From positions 434,001-498,000 of the forward strand of contig NZ_CP064939.1 in NCBI RefSeq assembly GCF_015679185.1: a DNA stretch of 64,000 nucleotides, written 5' to 3'. Position numbers and translations under genes: made by a program. Positions 52,802-63,688 of this stretch are shown here, one piece after another; the first letter of the stretch is position 1, and every line of letters begins with the position of its first letter. The notes under the pieces were generated by a model. It was given only the letters and a program-made list of their open reading frames with translations, was not told the DNA's origin and did not search any database. This stretch comes from Pedobacter endophyticus (GTDB lineage Bacteria > Bacteroidota > Bacteroidia > Sphingobacteriales > Sphingobacteriaceae).

Positions 52802-54067
52802 TCATCTTTTATAATTAAAGTTTGCAAATTTTATAAAGTTGGTCCAGTCGTAAACGTTCAGGTCGTGTTTGCCATCTCTAAAATGGTAACCGATGGCGGA
52901 ACGAATAGTCGGACTATTGGTATCTGGAAATGATGCCGGGAGCATGGTTTTCTTTTTATACAGATCATAAACGGGTTTGGCGTTCACCAAAGAAAGGAAT
53001 GAACCTCTTGGGTCCGCCCATCGATCTTCCGTTGCATTGGTCACGTAAACCGGCCTTGGAGCGATCAATCCGATGAGCATGTGCTGATCTACAGGCAAAC
53101 GATCAACCTGGTTGTTGTATTTTTTATAATTGTCATTAAACCAGTGCGGAAATTGCCTGTTAATTAAACTCACTGTTTCGCCATAACGCCGACGAGCCAG
53201 CGCAGCGCCTGTGCTTCCGGAGCAACTGCTCAATACCATGGCAAAACGCTGATCTTGAGCTGCAGCCCACAATGCAGTTTTACCACCTCGGGAATGCCCC
53301 ACAATGGCCACTTTATTAAAATCAATATCATTATCCGTTTGAAAATAATCCATTACCCTGCTGGCTGCCCAGGCCCAGGCACCAATGGCTTTAATCCCGT
53401 CAGGCTTCTGTATCTCTTCAGGAAATATTTTTTCTAATAAACCTTGTCGATAGCTGTCTTTCCGGTCTGGAGTTACATCGGCGTTGTGAAATGCAGCAAT
53501 GGCATATCCACTATCAATGATCATTTCTGCAGGCCAGAACGTACTTTTTTCCACTCGAGTGGGATCGGTATTTTTTTTACTCCGATTGTTGATAAGTAAG
53601 AATGCAGGCGCTGGTTTCGTTCGGTTTTTGGGAATAAAGAGTACAAGCGGGAAGCTTAAAAAATTTCCTTTCCGCCATACCGTAATCTGGATTTCTTTTA
53701 AAAGTGCCTTTCCGTTCATTGCATTCGAATCAATATTGGAAATCATAAACTTCAGGCTATCTAAACGTGGAGGCATTTTTCCATAAATATTTTCTTCGAA
53801 AAGGGATAATATTTCAGGTCTACGCTTTGCTTCCCAGTTTTTACGACTCGTGATTTTTTTTCCATTGCCGGTCTTTAAAACATCCGGAAGTGTATATGCA
53901 GGCACAGCCTCCTCATCATAATTTACTGTTTCGCCCATAAATTTATCTGTTTTTTGCGCCTGCGATTTTGCTGACATTAACAGAAATAAATGCAGTAAGA
54001 AAAGTACTTTGACTTTTTGCTTTGTATGCCTGAATACTGCCTTATGGATAGATTGTATTTTATTCAT
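52802..54067 (-). CDS. CE15-type glucuronoyl esterase
   Basis: About 421 aa from the ATG at 54067; the frame to 54079 begins at TTG. A signal peptide (LFLLHLFLLMSAKSQAQ) points to export. The alpha/beta-hydrolase has its nucleophile in VGHSRGGKTAL, then SSCSGSTGAALARRR and HWF, and the likely catalytic histidine in DGKHDLN near the end, all typical of carbohydrate esterase family 15. Such enzymes split the ester between glucuronoxylan and lignin or act on related glucuronate esters. It is the last gene of the SusCD locus, downstream of a SusD gene. Confidence 0.82.
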   Translation of the reverse strand: MNKIQSIHKAVFRHTKQKVKVLFLLHLFLLMSAKSQAQKTDKFMGETVNYDEEAVPAYTLPDVLKTGNGKKITSRKNWEAKRRPEILSLFEENIYGKMPPRLDSLKFMISNIDSNAMNGKALLKEIQITVWRKGNFLSFPLVLFIPKNRTKPAPAFLLINNRSKKNTDPTRVEKSTFWPAEMIIDSGYAIAAFHNADVTPDRKDSYRQGLLEKIFPEEIQKPDGIKAIGAWAWAASRVMDYFQTDNDIDFNKVAIVGHSRGGKTALWAAAQDQRFAMVLSSCSGSTGAALARRRYGETVSLINRQFPHWFNDNYKKYNNQVDRLPVDQHMLIGLIAPRPVYVTNATEDRWADPRGSFLSLVNAKPVYDLYKKKTMLPASFPDTNSPTIRSAIGYHFRDGKHDLNVYDWTNFIKFANFNYKR

Positions 54068-54156
54068 TTTGAATCTCAAAAAAATGAAGCTGCGTATCGG
54101 ATATGAATAGCGACTACAAATGTTGATTTCATCTTTACATTTGTAGCCGCAATAAT

Positions 54157-55812
54157 TTAATAACCGGGATTTTGAACAAGGTTACTGGCTTTGTTCAATT
54201 CGCTTTGCTGAAACGGATACCAATAATTTTTGCTTGTAAATACCCTGTTTTCAATTACAAAGGGTGTGTAGGTTAATGCGTTTCCAGTTTTGGAGATTTT
54301 CATTCCTTTAACTTCACCGTTAAAGTATTTTTCTCCTTCTTTCCAACGACGAACATCAAAAAAGCGTTGCTCTTCGAAACAAAACTCGACTCTTCTTTCA
54401 TTTTTAATTCGTTCACGCATTTGAGATTGTGTTAATCCTGATAGCGAAGGCATGCCCGCACGATTCCTAACCGCATTAATGGCATTATAAACGTCTGCAT
54501 TAGGTCCTGAGAATTCATTTGATGCCTCTGCAAACATTAGCAACACTTCAGCATATCGAAAAAGCACCCACGGCCTGCGTACACTGGTTGTACCGGTAAT
54601 GTTGTATGTCGAATTTCCGCTTAAAAATTTTCTTAAGTAATAGCCAGATTTGGTGTTATTGATATTAGACGGCACATTATCGCGGCCACCTTCGTAAGTT
54701 TCTACGGCACGACTTAAACTTCCTGTTTTAAAGGTTGCTCCGTTGTAAACAATAAATTGATTTAAACGGGGATCTCTACCAGTGTACGGATTTTGCGGAT
54801 CATAACCAGATGTAGGGTCGGTGATCGGCTTACCATTTGTCATTTCGAAAGCATCAACTAAATTCTGTGTCGGGTTGGTTCTTCCTAATCCACCTGTAAA
54901 GCTAATTGGTGCATTATTAGATTCAATAGCATTGGTATTACTGGCAGGCGTTGCGAATATCACTTCATTATTGTAGGTTGTTGCAGTGGCTGTGTAATCC
55001 CATAAACCTTGGAATAAAGCATTACTCAGCAAGCTATGCTTGTTTAAATCAATCAGATCCTTTGCCGCTTTCGCAGCATTTTGCCACCGCTCTAAATTAT
55101 TGCCTGTATTGTACAGGGGGCTTGCATACACCAAAAGCGTTTTCGCTTTTAATGCCATTCCTGCGGCCTTTGTTGCTCGTCCGTAATTCGCAGCATCCCA
55201 ATCTTTGGTGGAAGCGGCCGGAATTTGGTTAATTGCAGAATCACAATCTTTTACAATTTGCTGTACTACTTCATCAGGAGTATTTCTTGGAATGTTAAGG
55301 TTTTCGGTTGGAGAAAATGAACGTGTTGCCAAAACCACACCGCCATATCTTTTAAAAAGCTCGTAATGAAATAGCCCGCGAAGGAAGAAAGCTTCCCCTC
55401 TTAATCCACGCAAATCACTTGCCGGAAAAATAACCGCCGTTGGCGATCTCTCTAGAAACGTATTCACCACCCACAAACCGTTATAGAGGTTGGTATATTG
55501 TTCATCAAAGGTTCTGGAACTGCTCCAGTTACCATTGTTAAAAATATTGATGTTACTGTTCAGGTTTGAATTAACTGCCTCATCGCTTCCGCTCGCCATT
55601 AATGCGCCGGAACCATCAACATTATACCTTGCCAGCATATAATTATAGCCATTATTCAGGTATTCTCTTACTCTTCGGTCGGTATTCCAGATTGCCTCTT
55701 CAATTACAGGTCCTTCACTATATGATGGCGTAAAGAAATCCTTTTTACAAGCGCTAAAACAGATTAGCAAAAAGCCAAAAAGGATTTGTGCACAAAATAA
55801 TTTTGTCTTCAT
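54157..55812 (-). CDS. SusD/RagB family lipoprotein (second pair)
   Basis: A 551-aa outer-membrane lipoprotein with lipobox LICFSAC. SusD signatures are visible: the N-terminal SusD-like domain, then the C-terminal ERRVEFCFEEQRFFDVRRWK and YWYPFQQSELNKASNLVQNP near the end. It binds a glycan at the cell surface and closes over its SusC partner. The SusC gene ends 5 bp upstream, so the two are co-expressed. Length is normal. Confidence 0.96.
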   Translation of the reverse strand: MKTKLFCAQILFGFLLICFSACKKDFFTPSYSEGPVIEEAIWNTDRRVREYLNNGYNYMLARYNVDGSGALMASGSDEAVNSNLNSNINIFNNGNWSSSRTFDEQYTNLYNGLWVVNTFLERSPTAVIFPASDLRGLRGEAFFLRGLFHYELFKRYGGVVLATRSFSPTENLNIPRNTPDEVVQQIVKDCDSAINQIPAASTKDWDAANYGRATKAAGMALKAKTLLVYASPLYNTGNNLERWQNAAKAAKDLIDLNKHSLLSNALFQGLWDYTATATTYNNEVIFATPASNTNAIESNNAPISFTGGLGRTNPTQNLVDAFEMTNGKPITDPTSGYDPQNPYTGRDPRLNQFIVYNGATFKTGSLSRAVETYEGGRDNVPSNINNTKSGYYLRKFLSGNSTYNITGTTSVRRPWVLFRYAEVLLMFAEASNEFSGPNADVYNAINAVRNRAGMPSLSGLTQSQMRERIKNERRVEFCFEEQRFFDVRRWKEGEKYFNGEVKGMKISKTGNALTYTPFVIENRVFTSKNYWYPFQQSELNKASNLVQNPGY

Positions 55813-55817
55813 CTCAA

Positions 55818-58649
55818 TTAAAATTTAATATTAATACCTATTGCGAATGTTTTAACGTAAGGATAAGAAGAGAAACGACCTGCATTTGGTGTTTCAGGAT
55901 CTATACCCAATTTGTTAAGTGATGAAATGGCAAACAGATTGTTACCGCTAACAAATATTCGGGCTCCTGCAAAACGCAACCTTTGATTAAGTCGTTCTGG
56001 TGTAGAATAGCCAAATTCTGCAGATCTCAATTTTATAAAATCTCCAGAACGTAACCAAAAAGTAGAATTAGCTGTATTGTTCCCATTATCGGTAATGCCA
56101 ATACGCGGATATTGTGCCGTTGCTGCATTAGCAGGTGTCCAGCTTTCCAAACGCAATTGATTTAATCCATTAGGACCGGCGTATACAATGTCAGAAACAT
56201 CGACCGTTCTACCTTCAATTCCCTGAAACTGTGCTCCTAAATCAAACTGTTTGTATCTGATGTTAAGCCCAAATCCATAGTACATTTTTGGGATATCGGT
56301 ATAATCGCCAGCGACAGCATCATTGGCATCAATGATATTATCGTTATTCATGTCTTTATATTTGATATCGCCGGGAACAACTAAGCTGGCCAAGGTTTGC
56401 TTCGGACTGGCGTTAATTTCAGCCTGATTTTGAAAAATACCCTCCGCTATATAGTAATTTCCACCCCCAATGTAGCGCCCAATGGTTGATTGATTAGGCA
56501 AAGTATTTTCTGTTCTTTCGAGGATAATATTTTTGGCATAAGTAAAATTAGCATTGGCGCTCAATAAAACATCACCAATTTTTTTATTAAAGGTTCCGCT
56601 TAAATCAAACCCTTTGCTGCTTACTTTACCCGAATTTACCTGAGCAATGGCAATCCCTACGATACCTGGTAAATTAGGCGGCCCTAATATGTCTGTACGT
56701 TCTTCATTAAAATAATCAACTGAAAACGAAAAAGCGCCTTTGAAGAAATCAACATCTGTTCCGATGTTCAAACGATCAACCTTCTCCCAGGTGGTTAACA
56801 GATTTCCTGCCGGACTTACCAAACGTGCTGTTGTTGAAGTTGAAAAGGTGGAGCCTAAAAACGGACCGGCATCTCTGGTGAATAAGGTACGATAAGGAAG
56901 CCTTACAATGTTGCCACCGGTGTCATAAGTGGGGCCGATATTGCCTGATCTGCCATATGAAGCGCGTAACTTCCAGAAACTGATAAGCTCAGAATCTTTC
57001 AAAAAATCTTCTTTTGAAAGCAACCAACCGGCTGATACTGCGGGGAAGAAACCAAACCGACGATCAGGTGCATAGTTTTCCGAACCAGAATAGCTTCCTG
57101 TAAATCCAAGCATGTACCGTTGCATGAAGCTATAGTCGAGCCTGCCTACTAACATCCGTGAACGATAATCAATTCTATCCACCGCGGAACTTACATATTG
57201 CTGTGCTTTTACGCTGGCATTCACCTGATGTTCGCCAAAACTGCGTTTGTAATCCAAACCAAACCAAAGTTCATTATTCTTGGTATTGGTTTGAAAAGCT
57301 GCTGTACGATAAGCAATTACCGCAGGCGTACGATACGTTTGGGCCGGTGTTACTGTTTGATTAAATACCGCATAATTTTCTGTTAAACCATCGCCATAAT
57401 TGCCATAACCGTCGTAAGAGAAGAATAAATTAGCAGATAAACCTTTGGTAATAAAATCAAGCTTTTGATCGGCCATGATACTGGCTAATAAAATATTGGT
57501 AGTGGTTCTGGAAAAACCAGTGGCCTGTAACTGACCTAAAGGATTGTTTTGAAAAAGTGAGGTACCACCATAAGTGCCATCGGCATTTAAAATGGGAAAT
57601 GCGTTTGGCGGCAGGTTGTATAAATTATTTAGAACCGTACTTGTTCCATCGCCTACGTCGTTTCTCACCTCACTTCTTACACCAGCTAATAAAGAGAGCG
57701 TTAATGTTTTAGTTACATCATAATCTAAATTAATTCTGAAATTGTAGCGCTTATAACCATAGTTTGAATTGTAATTTGGAGTTTCTGTTTCCCTAAAAAG
57801 ACCTTGCTGATTGAGGTAACTTACCGCACTAAAATAACGTACCCTTTTGTTACCGCCACTAAACGTTATGGCATAACGTTGTGTAGGCGCTTGTTTTTTA
57901 ATAAATCTCTCGACGTAATTATTATCAGGATACAAATAAGGGTCAGTGTGATTTTTGTATCCATCCAAAGCTGGAGCGTTGTATGCAGGAGTCTGACCAA
58001 CATTGGTTAAACCCTGGTTATAAAGTGTGGCGAAATCATAAGAATTTAATGGTTTAATGATGTTACTGGCAGATTGAAAGCCACCTTGAGCATCTAAAGT
58101 TATAAAATTCTGGCCTATTTTTCCACGTTTAGTGGTTACTAAAATGGCTCCATTGCCGCCATTTAACCCATAATAATTTAAAGCAGCAGCATCTTTCAAT
58201 ACGGTCACACTCTCAATCTCTGTAATATCCATATCTTCAAAGTCACGCTCTATACCATCCACTAAGAAGGTTGGTGTAGATCCTTGTGCGTAGGATGATC
58301 TTCCGCGAATCTGGTAGGATACATTCCCCCCTCCCGGCTGATTACCAGTCCACCTGAAGAGAAAACCACTTAATCTGCCAGCGAGCAGGCCCGATAAGTT
58401 ACTGATCGGAACCTGTGTAAGCTGGGTAGAACGTAAAGCGCTTACCGCATAATTCAATTCTTCTCTGCTTCTTGTTCCGAAAGGAATTTCAATCAGTGTA
58501 TTTGTTGAATCTGGCTGAGCAACGCGGTTTACATTCGCATTGCTATTTTTTGTTGTATCAGTTTGATTAGTGCTTTGAGCCGAAGCAGTGACGCCGATAG
58601 CGCATACCGTAACCCAAAGCAAGCCCAAACTTTTAATATATTTAGTCAT
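55818..58649 (-). CDS. SusC/RagA family TonB-linked outer-membrane protein (second pair)
   Basis: A 943-aa TonB-dependent glycan importer with a signal peptide. The plug domain has SYQIRGRSSYAQGSTPTFLV, ESVTVLKDAAALNYYG and GAILVTTKRG, followed by a large beta-barrel ending in VKTFAIGINIKF. Unlike the first SusC, it lacks the usual N-terminal carboxypeptidase-regulatory-like domain and has a short Ser/Asn-rich leader instead, so it is about 110 residues shorter. It is placed 30 bp after the first SusD gene and 5 bp before the second. Confidence 0.95.
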   Translation of the reverse strand: MTKYIKSLGLLWVTVCAIGVTASAQSTNQTDTTKNSNANVNRVAQPDSTNTLIEIPFGTRSREELNYAVSALRSTQLTQVPISNLSGLLAGRLSGFLFRWTGNQPGGGNVSYQIRGRSSYAQGSTPTFLVDGIERDFEDMDITEIESVTVLKDAAALNYYGLNGGNGAILVTTKRGKIGQNFITLDAQGGFQSASNIIKPLNSYDFATLYNQGLTNVGQTPAYNAPALDGYKNHTDPYLYPDNNYVERFIKKQAPTQRYAITFSGGNKRVRYFSAVSYLNQQGLFRETETPNYNSNYGYKRYNFRINLDYDVTKTLTLSLLAGVRSEVRNDVGDGTSTVLNNLYNLPPNAFPILNADGTYGGTSLFQNNPLGQLQATGFSRTTTNILLASIMADQKLDFITKGLSANLFFSYDGYGNYGDGLTENYAVFNQTVTPAQTYRTPAVIAYRTAAFQTNTKNNELWFGLDYKRSFGEHQVNASVKAQQYVSSAVDRIDYRSRMLVGRLDYSFMQRYMLGFTGSYSGSENYAPDRRFGFFPAVSAGWLLSKEDFLKDSELISFWKLRASYGRSGNIGPTYDTGGNIVRLPYRTLFTRDAGPFLGSTFSTSTTARLVSPAGNLLTTWEKVDRLNIGTDVDFFKGAFSFSVDYFNEERTDILGPPNLPGIVGIAIAQVNSGKVSSKGFDLSGTFNKKIGDVLLSANANFTYAKNIILERTENTLPNQSTIGRYIGGGNYYIAEGIFQNQAEINASPKQTLASLVVPGDIKYKDMNNDNIIDANDAVAGDYTDIPKMYYGFGLNIRYKQFDLGAQFQGIEGRTVDVSDIVYAGPNGLNQLRLESWTPANAATAQYPRIGITDNGNNTANSTFWLRSGDFIKLRSAEFGYSTPERLNQRLRFAGARIFVSGNNLFAISSLNKLGIDPETPNAGRFSSYPYVKTFAIGINIKF

Positions 58650-58679
58650 TTCGTGTCGTTTAAATTATGTAACTGATCA

Positions 58680-60353
58680 TTACCAACCTGGATTTTGCTT
58701 TAAAGCCCCACTGGTTTTATTCATTTCAGAACGCGGTATCGGATACAGATACATTTGATCATTAAATACCTTACTAAAAGCAGGTAACTCTACTACACTG
58801 TAGGTAAAAGTTCCATTTGCATTTTTAATCACTTTCATACCTTTCATGGGCTGAGCCACAATTTCAGCGCCCTTTTTCCATCGCAGAATGTCCCACCATC
58901 TCATATCTTCAAAAGCAAATTCAACAGCTCTTTCGTTCCTGATCCGGTCACGCATCTGCGCTTGTGTTAAGCCAACGGGTAAAGCAGGCATTTTGGCTCT
59001 TAAACGAATTGCATTTACAGCATTATAAACATCTCCTGTCGGACCACTTTCTTCATTTAAAGCTTCGGCGTAATTTAACAGCACCTCTGCATATCTATAA
59101 AAAACATAATTTAACAAAGCTGATGCGTTTGAACCAGAGCGTGAAGTTTCGGGCCAAAGTCGCTTTAAATAATAGCTGGTTTTAGTAATAGAAGTTGCAG
59201 AACTGATATCAGTGCCATAGGTAACAATGCCTTGTGCATTTGGTTCAGTTTGCCAGGTTTGTACTGGTCTTCCCTGCCAGGTTACGTTATTATATAAAAT
59301 ATTGACATAAAAGCGGGGATCTCTGTTTACATAGGGGTTTTGTGGATTATAGCCAGATGTAGGGTCAGTAATTGGTTTTCCATTCGCCATTTCATATAAA
59401 TCCACATGGTTTTGAAGTGGCGAAAGGTTAGATTGTGCTCCGCCATAACTGGTAGGAATTAAAAAATCGCTCAGGTAAGTGCCAATGAAGCCTCTTCCGC
59501 CTCTTGGCCAAATTCTGATGTATTCGCTGGAGTTGGCTACGGTAAGCACATTTGCATAATTAGCTTCCAGCGAAAACTTATTTAAATCTATAATGGCTTT
59601 TGATGCAGCTGAGGCTTTTTTCCATTTACTCACATCGCCATCAGGATTATTAAGCGGACTGGCATCAAACAATAAAGCCCTTGCTTTTAACGCCATTGCT
59701 GCTGCGCCGGTAGCCCGATTAGATTGCGCCGCCGAATTAGGCCAATCGGAATTTGTGAGCGGCAGAAGTTTGATCGATTCTTCAATATCCTTTAGTATCA
59801 AGGCAAGTGTTTCGTCGTAGCTGGCTCTGCTTAAGTCGGTCGATGCTTCTGTAAAATCCTGTGCTTCTGTTAACAGCACTACTCCACCAAAACGTCTCAA
59901 TAACTCAAAATAAAAATACGCTCTTAAATATAATTGCTCTCCTTTAATATAATTAGGATTATACAACTCAGTCCATGGGGTTTTGCCCATATTGGAAAGC
60001 ATTAAATTTGCATTGCGGATACCTCTGTACATTTGCGAATAAATACCGGTCACATCAGATGCTCCTGGATCAAGAAACTGGCCGGTATTCATCGCTGCAA
60101 CCTCAATCTGGCCATTGTTGGCAATAGATTCATCAGTAAACTGAGATGTCATTCCTTTATATCCGCTTAAGCGGCCATAATCTGTTATAGAGAGCGTGTA
60201 GGTAAAATCTCCAAATCTGGAAGCCAGCAACGGGTCTTTAAAAACCTCTTCCAAATCACTTTGAATGCCTACATCTCTTTGCAGGAAATCTTTTTTGCAG
60301 GAGTAGCTGGCTGTTATGGTAATCAATAACAAAAGACTTATGATTTTTTTCAT
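58680..60353 (-). CDS. SusD/RagB family lipoprotein (first pair)
   Basis: A 557-aa lipoprotein with lipobox ITASYSC. Hallmarks are LYLRAYFYFELLRRFGGVVL, GNPKPITDPTSGY-like loop residues, and the C-terminal ERAVEFAFEDMRWWDILRWK with LYPIPRSEMNKT. It is the surface glycan-binding partner of the 1056-aa SusC, whose gene ends 11 bp upstream. It is a paralogue of the second SusD, similar in length and in several motifs (ITDPTSGYNPQNPY), which points to a duplication of the pair. Confidence 0.96.
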   Translation of the reverse strand: MKKIISLLLLITITASYSCKKDFLQRDVGIQSDLEEVFKDPLLASRFGDFTYTLSITDYGRLSGYKGMTSQFTDESIANNGQIEVAAMNTGQFLDPGASDVTGIYSQMYRGIRNANLMLSNMGKTPWTELYNPNYIKGEQLYLRAYFYFELLRRFGGVVLLTEAQDFTEASTDLSRASYDETLALILKDIEESIKLLPLTNSDWPNSAAQSNRATGAAAMALKARALLFDASPLNNPDGDVSKWKKASAASKAIIDLNKFSLEANYANVLTVANSSEYIRIWPRGGRGFIGTYLSDFLIPTSYGGAQSNLSPLQNHVDLYEMANGKPITDPTSGYNPQNPYVNRDPRFYVNILYNNVTWQGRPVQTWQTEPNAQGIVTYGTDISSATSITKTSYYLKRLWPETSRSGSNASALLNYVFYRYAEVLLNYAEALNEESGPTGDVYNAVNAIRLRAKMPALPVGLTQAQMRDRIRNERAVEFAFEDMRWWDILRWKKGAEIVAQPMKGMKVIKNANGTFTYSVVELPAFSKVFNDQMYLYPIPRSEMNKTSGALKQNPGW

Positions 60354-60364
60354 GATTTCGTTAA

Positions 60365-63300
60365 TTAAAATGATAAATTGAGACCAAGGTTAACCACTTT
60401 AGTAGTAGGAATAGTTGTAATTGATGAAGCATAGGCATTTCCTGACAAACTATTTTCCGGATCGATGCCGTAAAAGTTGGTCCAGGTTTTTAGATTTTGC
60501 CCGCTTACAAAAACGGTTAAGCTATTCACTTTTAACCGGGAAAGCCATTGCCTGGGTAAAGTGTAGCTGAGCTGCACATTTCTAAGCTTAATGTATGAGG
60601 CATCCTGAAGGGTAAAATCATTCAAACTTTCGTTTGGATTTGCGTTTAATCCCGGGCGAATGACAGGCCAGCTGGCATCGGTGTTGGTAGGGCTCCACCG
60701 GTCTAACATCGGTACATAAAACTGATTGGTGCCTCCGCTCTGGAAAACCACATTTGAACTTACATTGGTTACGCCATTAAATAATACCGCTAACTGAAAT
60801 CCTTTATATCCCAATTGCAGATTTAAACTGGCGTTATACTCCGGAATGTTTGGATGGCCAATTGCCATGACATCCTGATTGTTAATAATACCGTCGCCAT
60901 TGATATCCTGATATTTAAAATCGCCGGGAATAGATGGGTAAGCGGTAATTTTATTTTTAGGGCTGCTATCAATGTCTTTCTGATCAGCATAGAAGCCCAG
61001 CACATGGTAGCCAAAAAAAGTTCCGATTGGTTTTCCGGAAGCCCTTAAATTTTCAGCCAGTCCAGGTGCTTCGTCCAACACTCTTCTCTCGTTACGGGCA
61101 AAACTTAAGTTTCCGGTAATGGCGTAAGTAAAGTCTTTCACCTTATCTCTATAGGTAACCGAAAGTTCATAACCATGATTGTAATTTACACCGTAATTTG
61201 TACTTGGAACTGTTGCCCCATAAGTGGCAAAGCTTGTGGCAGAACGCGTAGATAGGATATCAGAACGTTTATCATCAAACAAATCGGCAGTAATATTCAG
61301 CTTATCTTTAAAAAAAGCTAAATCAAGACCTAAATTCCGCTTGGTAGAAATTTCAAAAGTAATGAAAGGGTTTCCGTATTGCGACTGGATATAGGTAGGT
61401 GCACTAAAATTACTGTTAGGATTACCAAAAACAGCGTTTCCACCTGCTCCGAACCGGTTTTGGTAGTAAAAACGACTGGTGCCCGGACTGGGTATCCCCA
61501 CCCGTCCGATTGATCCGCGAATTTTGAACATGCTCATCCAGGATAGCTTTTTCATGAACTCCTCATTTGCTAAATTGTAGCCTACCGTTGCCGCAGGAAA
61601 CAAACCGTACCGATAACCTTTGGCATAGTTTTCAGAGCCATTATATGTGGCACTTGCCGTTACAAAGTATTTATTTGCGTAATTATAGGTGGCCTCTGAT
61701 ATTACACCTTGATTAGCATAAGGCGCTGCCGCTGCTGCAGAGCCCTGCAATTCTCGCTGGCCGATTAAATTTGCACTTAAATTATGCTTGCCAAATGTTC
61801 TGCCATAGGTTAAAAACAACTGTAAATTGGTTTTGGTAAATCCACTTCTTGAGTAGGCCGGTGCACCAAAAAAGTCGTTGTAAGTTCCTCCTACCGGTGT
61901 AAGCGCTAACGTTGTACGGTTCAACTCCAAATATCCGGTGCTTCCTCTTTGCAGCTTTCCGGAAAGTTGCGTGGCATCGTAACCAAATTGCGCTTTAAAG
62001 CTTAAACCTTTGGTTACAAAATCAAGATTCTGCCTGAGTGTAAAAATTGATTCTGCAACGTTATTATCAGTGAAAGCATAACCACCATAGGTAAGTAATG
62101 CGTAAGGATTGACGGAGTTAACGCCACCCAAACCATAATTTACCAGGTGATTGTAATTACCATCCAATGCGATAATTTTTGGATCATCAGAATTAATATA
62201 TTCCTTAAAGAAAGGCGCTGCCCAGGTTGGCATTTTTAAAGCCCTGCCCACCAGGCCCTCAATACCATTGCTTACCACCCCTGCCGGATCATTGTACTCA
62301 CTCATCCCGGCCGGACTGTAGCGATGTTCGTTTCTACCAGCCAAATTCACTTCAAAGTTGGTCGTTTTAGTCAGATCGATACTTACACGAGCCCTAAAAT
62401 TGTAACGGCTGTAACTTGGCGAGGTCGAATAATCCAGTGGTGTTTTAAATTCTTTGAAGTTACCTTCCTCATTCAAATGACTGAAAGATGTAAAGTATTT
62501 TACTTTTTCGCTACCACCAGAAACTGTAACATTCTGTTGGTTTTGCATCCAGTTTTTCTTTACCAGTTCATTGTACCACATCACGTTAGGATATAGCAAA
62601 GGGTTTCCGGTACCTGATTTAAATATGGCTAAATCGTCATCTGTAAATGTTCTCGGATCGCCTACATTAATTTGTCCCTCGGTTAGCAATAATGCACTTT
62701 CATAGGCATCTAAAATTTCCGGACGAGATGTTGGACTAACAAACCCCAGGTTACTGGAAAGTGTAACTCTGGCAGGTCCTTCAATGCCCCGCTTGGTGGT
62801 GACAACAAACACACCATTGGCACCTTTCAAACCATATAATGCTGTAGAAGAGGCATCTTTTAATACGTTAATACTTTCAATTTCATTGGCATCGATATCA
62901 CTAAACGAAGTTCTTTCCACCCCATCAACAATGATCAAAGCTGTTGCTGTTGGCGAAACCTGCCCGCGAATGTATAGCGCTGCAGAGTTAATTCCCGGAC
63001 GACCAGAGGTTTGCTGAACGACTAATCCCGGTACGCGACCAGCCAATGCATTATTAACGTTTGTTACGGGAGATTTAAGTAAATCCTGACCCGATACCGT
63101 GCTAATTGCCGCCGTTACAGCAGATCTTCTTTGTGTTGAATAGCCGTTAACCACTACTTCACTTAAGGCACTACTGGTAGCAGGCAAAATTACATTGATA
63201 GCGGTGGAACTGCCCACTACTACTTCCTTACTTTCAGAGCCGATGAAGGAAAACACAAGGATTTGACCCTGGTTAGCGTTAATTTTAAATTTTCCATCCA

Positions 63301-63535
63301 CATCGGTTTGAACGCCAATAGTTGTACCCTTAATTTTAACACTTGCTCCGGGTATCGGAAGATTTTTCTCGTCTTTTACTGTACCAACAATTTCCTTAAA
63401 TCGTTTGGTTTCTGGCTTAGCGTTGTTATTGAGCGTTATTTCGATTGGCTTGGCATAAAGTGAATTTATACTGCCCCAGGATAAAATAACAACTAATAAC
63501 CAACCCGCAGATTTGGTATGTAGCTTTTTTATCAT
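60365..63535 (-). CDS. SusC/RagA family TonB-linked outer-membrane protein (first pair)
   Basis: A 1056-aa outer-membrane importer. After a signal peptide comes a carboxypeptidase-regulatory-like domain (about 47-125; IVGTVKDEKNLPIPGASVKI), then the TonB plug with ALYIRGQVSPTATALIIVDG and ESINVLKDASSTALYGLKGA, then the barrel ending in TKVVNLGLNLSF. It imports oligosaccharides with SusD and energy from TonB-ExbBD. It is the first gene of the locus; its upstream region has two direct repeats beside a predicted promoter, which suggests substrate-induced expression through a one- or two-component activator. Confidence 0.97.
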   Translation of the reverse strand: MIKKLHTKSAGWLLVVILSWGSINSLYAKPIEITLNNNAKPETKRFKEIVGTVKDEKNLPIPGASVKIKGTTIGVQTDVDGKFKINANQGQILVFSFIGSESKEVVVGSSTAINVILPATSSALSEVVVNGYSTQRRSAVTAAISTVSGQDLLKSPVTNVNNALAGRVPGLVVQQTSGRPGINSAALYIRGQVSPTATALIIVDGVERTSFSDIDANEIESINVLKDASSTALYGLKGANGVFVVTTKRGIEGPARVTLSSNLGFVSPTSRPEILDAYESALLLTEGQINVGDPRTFTDDDLAIFKSGTGNPLLYPNVMWYNELVKKNWMQNQQNVTVSGGSEKVKYFTSFSHLNEEGNFKEFKTPLDYSTSPSYSRYNFRARVSIDLTKTTNFEVNLAGRNEHRYSPAGMSEYNDPAGVVSNGIEGLVGRALKMPTWAAPFFKEYINSDDPKIIALDGNYNHLVNYGLGGVNSVNPYALLTYGGYAFTDNNVAESIFTLRQNLDFVTKGLSFKAQFGYDATQLSGKLQRGSTGYLELNRTTLALTPVGGTYNDFFGAPAYSRSGFTKTNLQLFLTYGRTFGKHNLSANLIGQRELQGSAAAAAPYANQGVISEATYNYANKYFVTASATYNGSENYAKGYRYGLFPAATVGYNLANEEFMKKLSWMSMFKIRGSIGRVGIPSPGTSRFYYQNRFGAGGNAVFGNPNSNFSAPTYIQSQYGNPFITFEISTKRNLGLDLAFFKDKLNITADLFDDKRSDILSTRSATSFATYGATVPSTNYGVNYNHGYELSVTYRDKVKDFTYAITGNLSFARNERRVLDEAPGLAENLRASGKPIGTFFGYHVLGFYADQKDIDSSPKNKITAYPSIPGDFKYQDINGDGIINNQDVMAIGHPNIPEYNASLNLQLGYKGFQLAVLFNGVTNVSSNVVFQSGGTNQFYVPMLDRWSPTNTDASWPVIRPGLNANPNESLNDFTLQDASYIKLRNVQLSYTLPRQWLSRLKVNSLTVFVSGQNLKTWTNFYGIDPENSLSGNAYASSITTIPTTKVVNLGLNLSF

Positions 63536-63688
63536 CTAGTTTTATATATGGTTAGCAATTTATCTTAAAATGAATCACCTGTGAAGATGTTTAAATACTC
63601 ATTTTGTTATCTGATTAATATTAAAGTGCTGGTTAAAAAATAAGGCGTCCCCTAAATTGTTAACAGCATTTTAATAATCGAATCCGGC

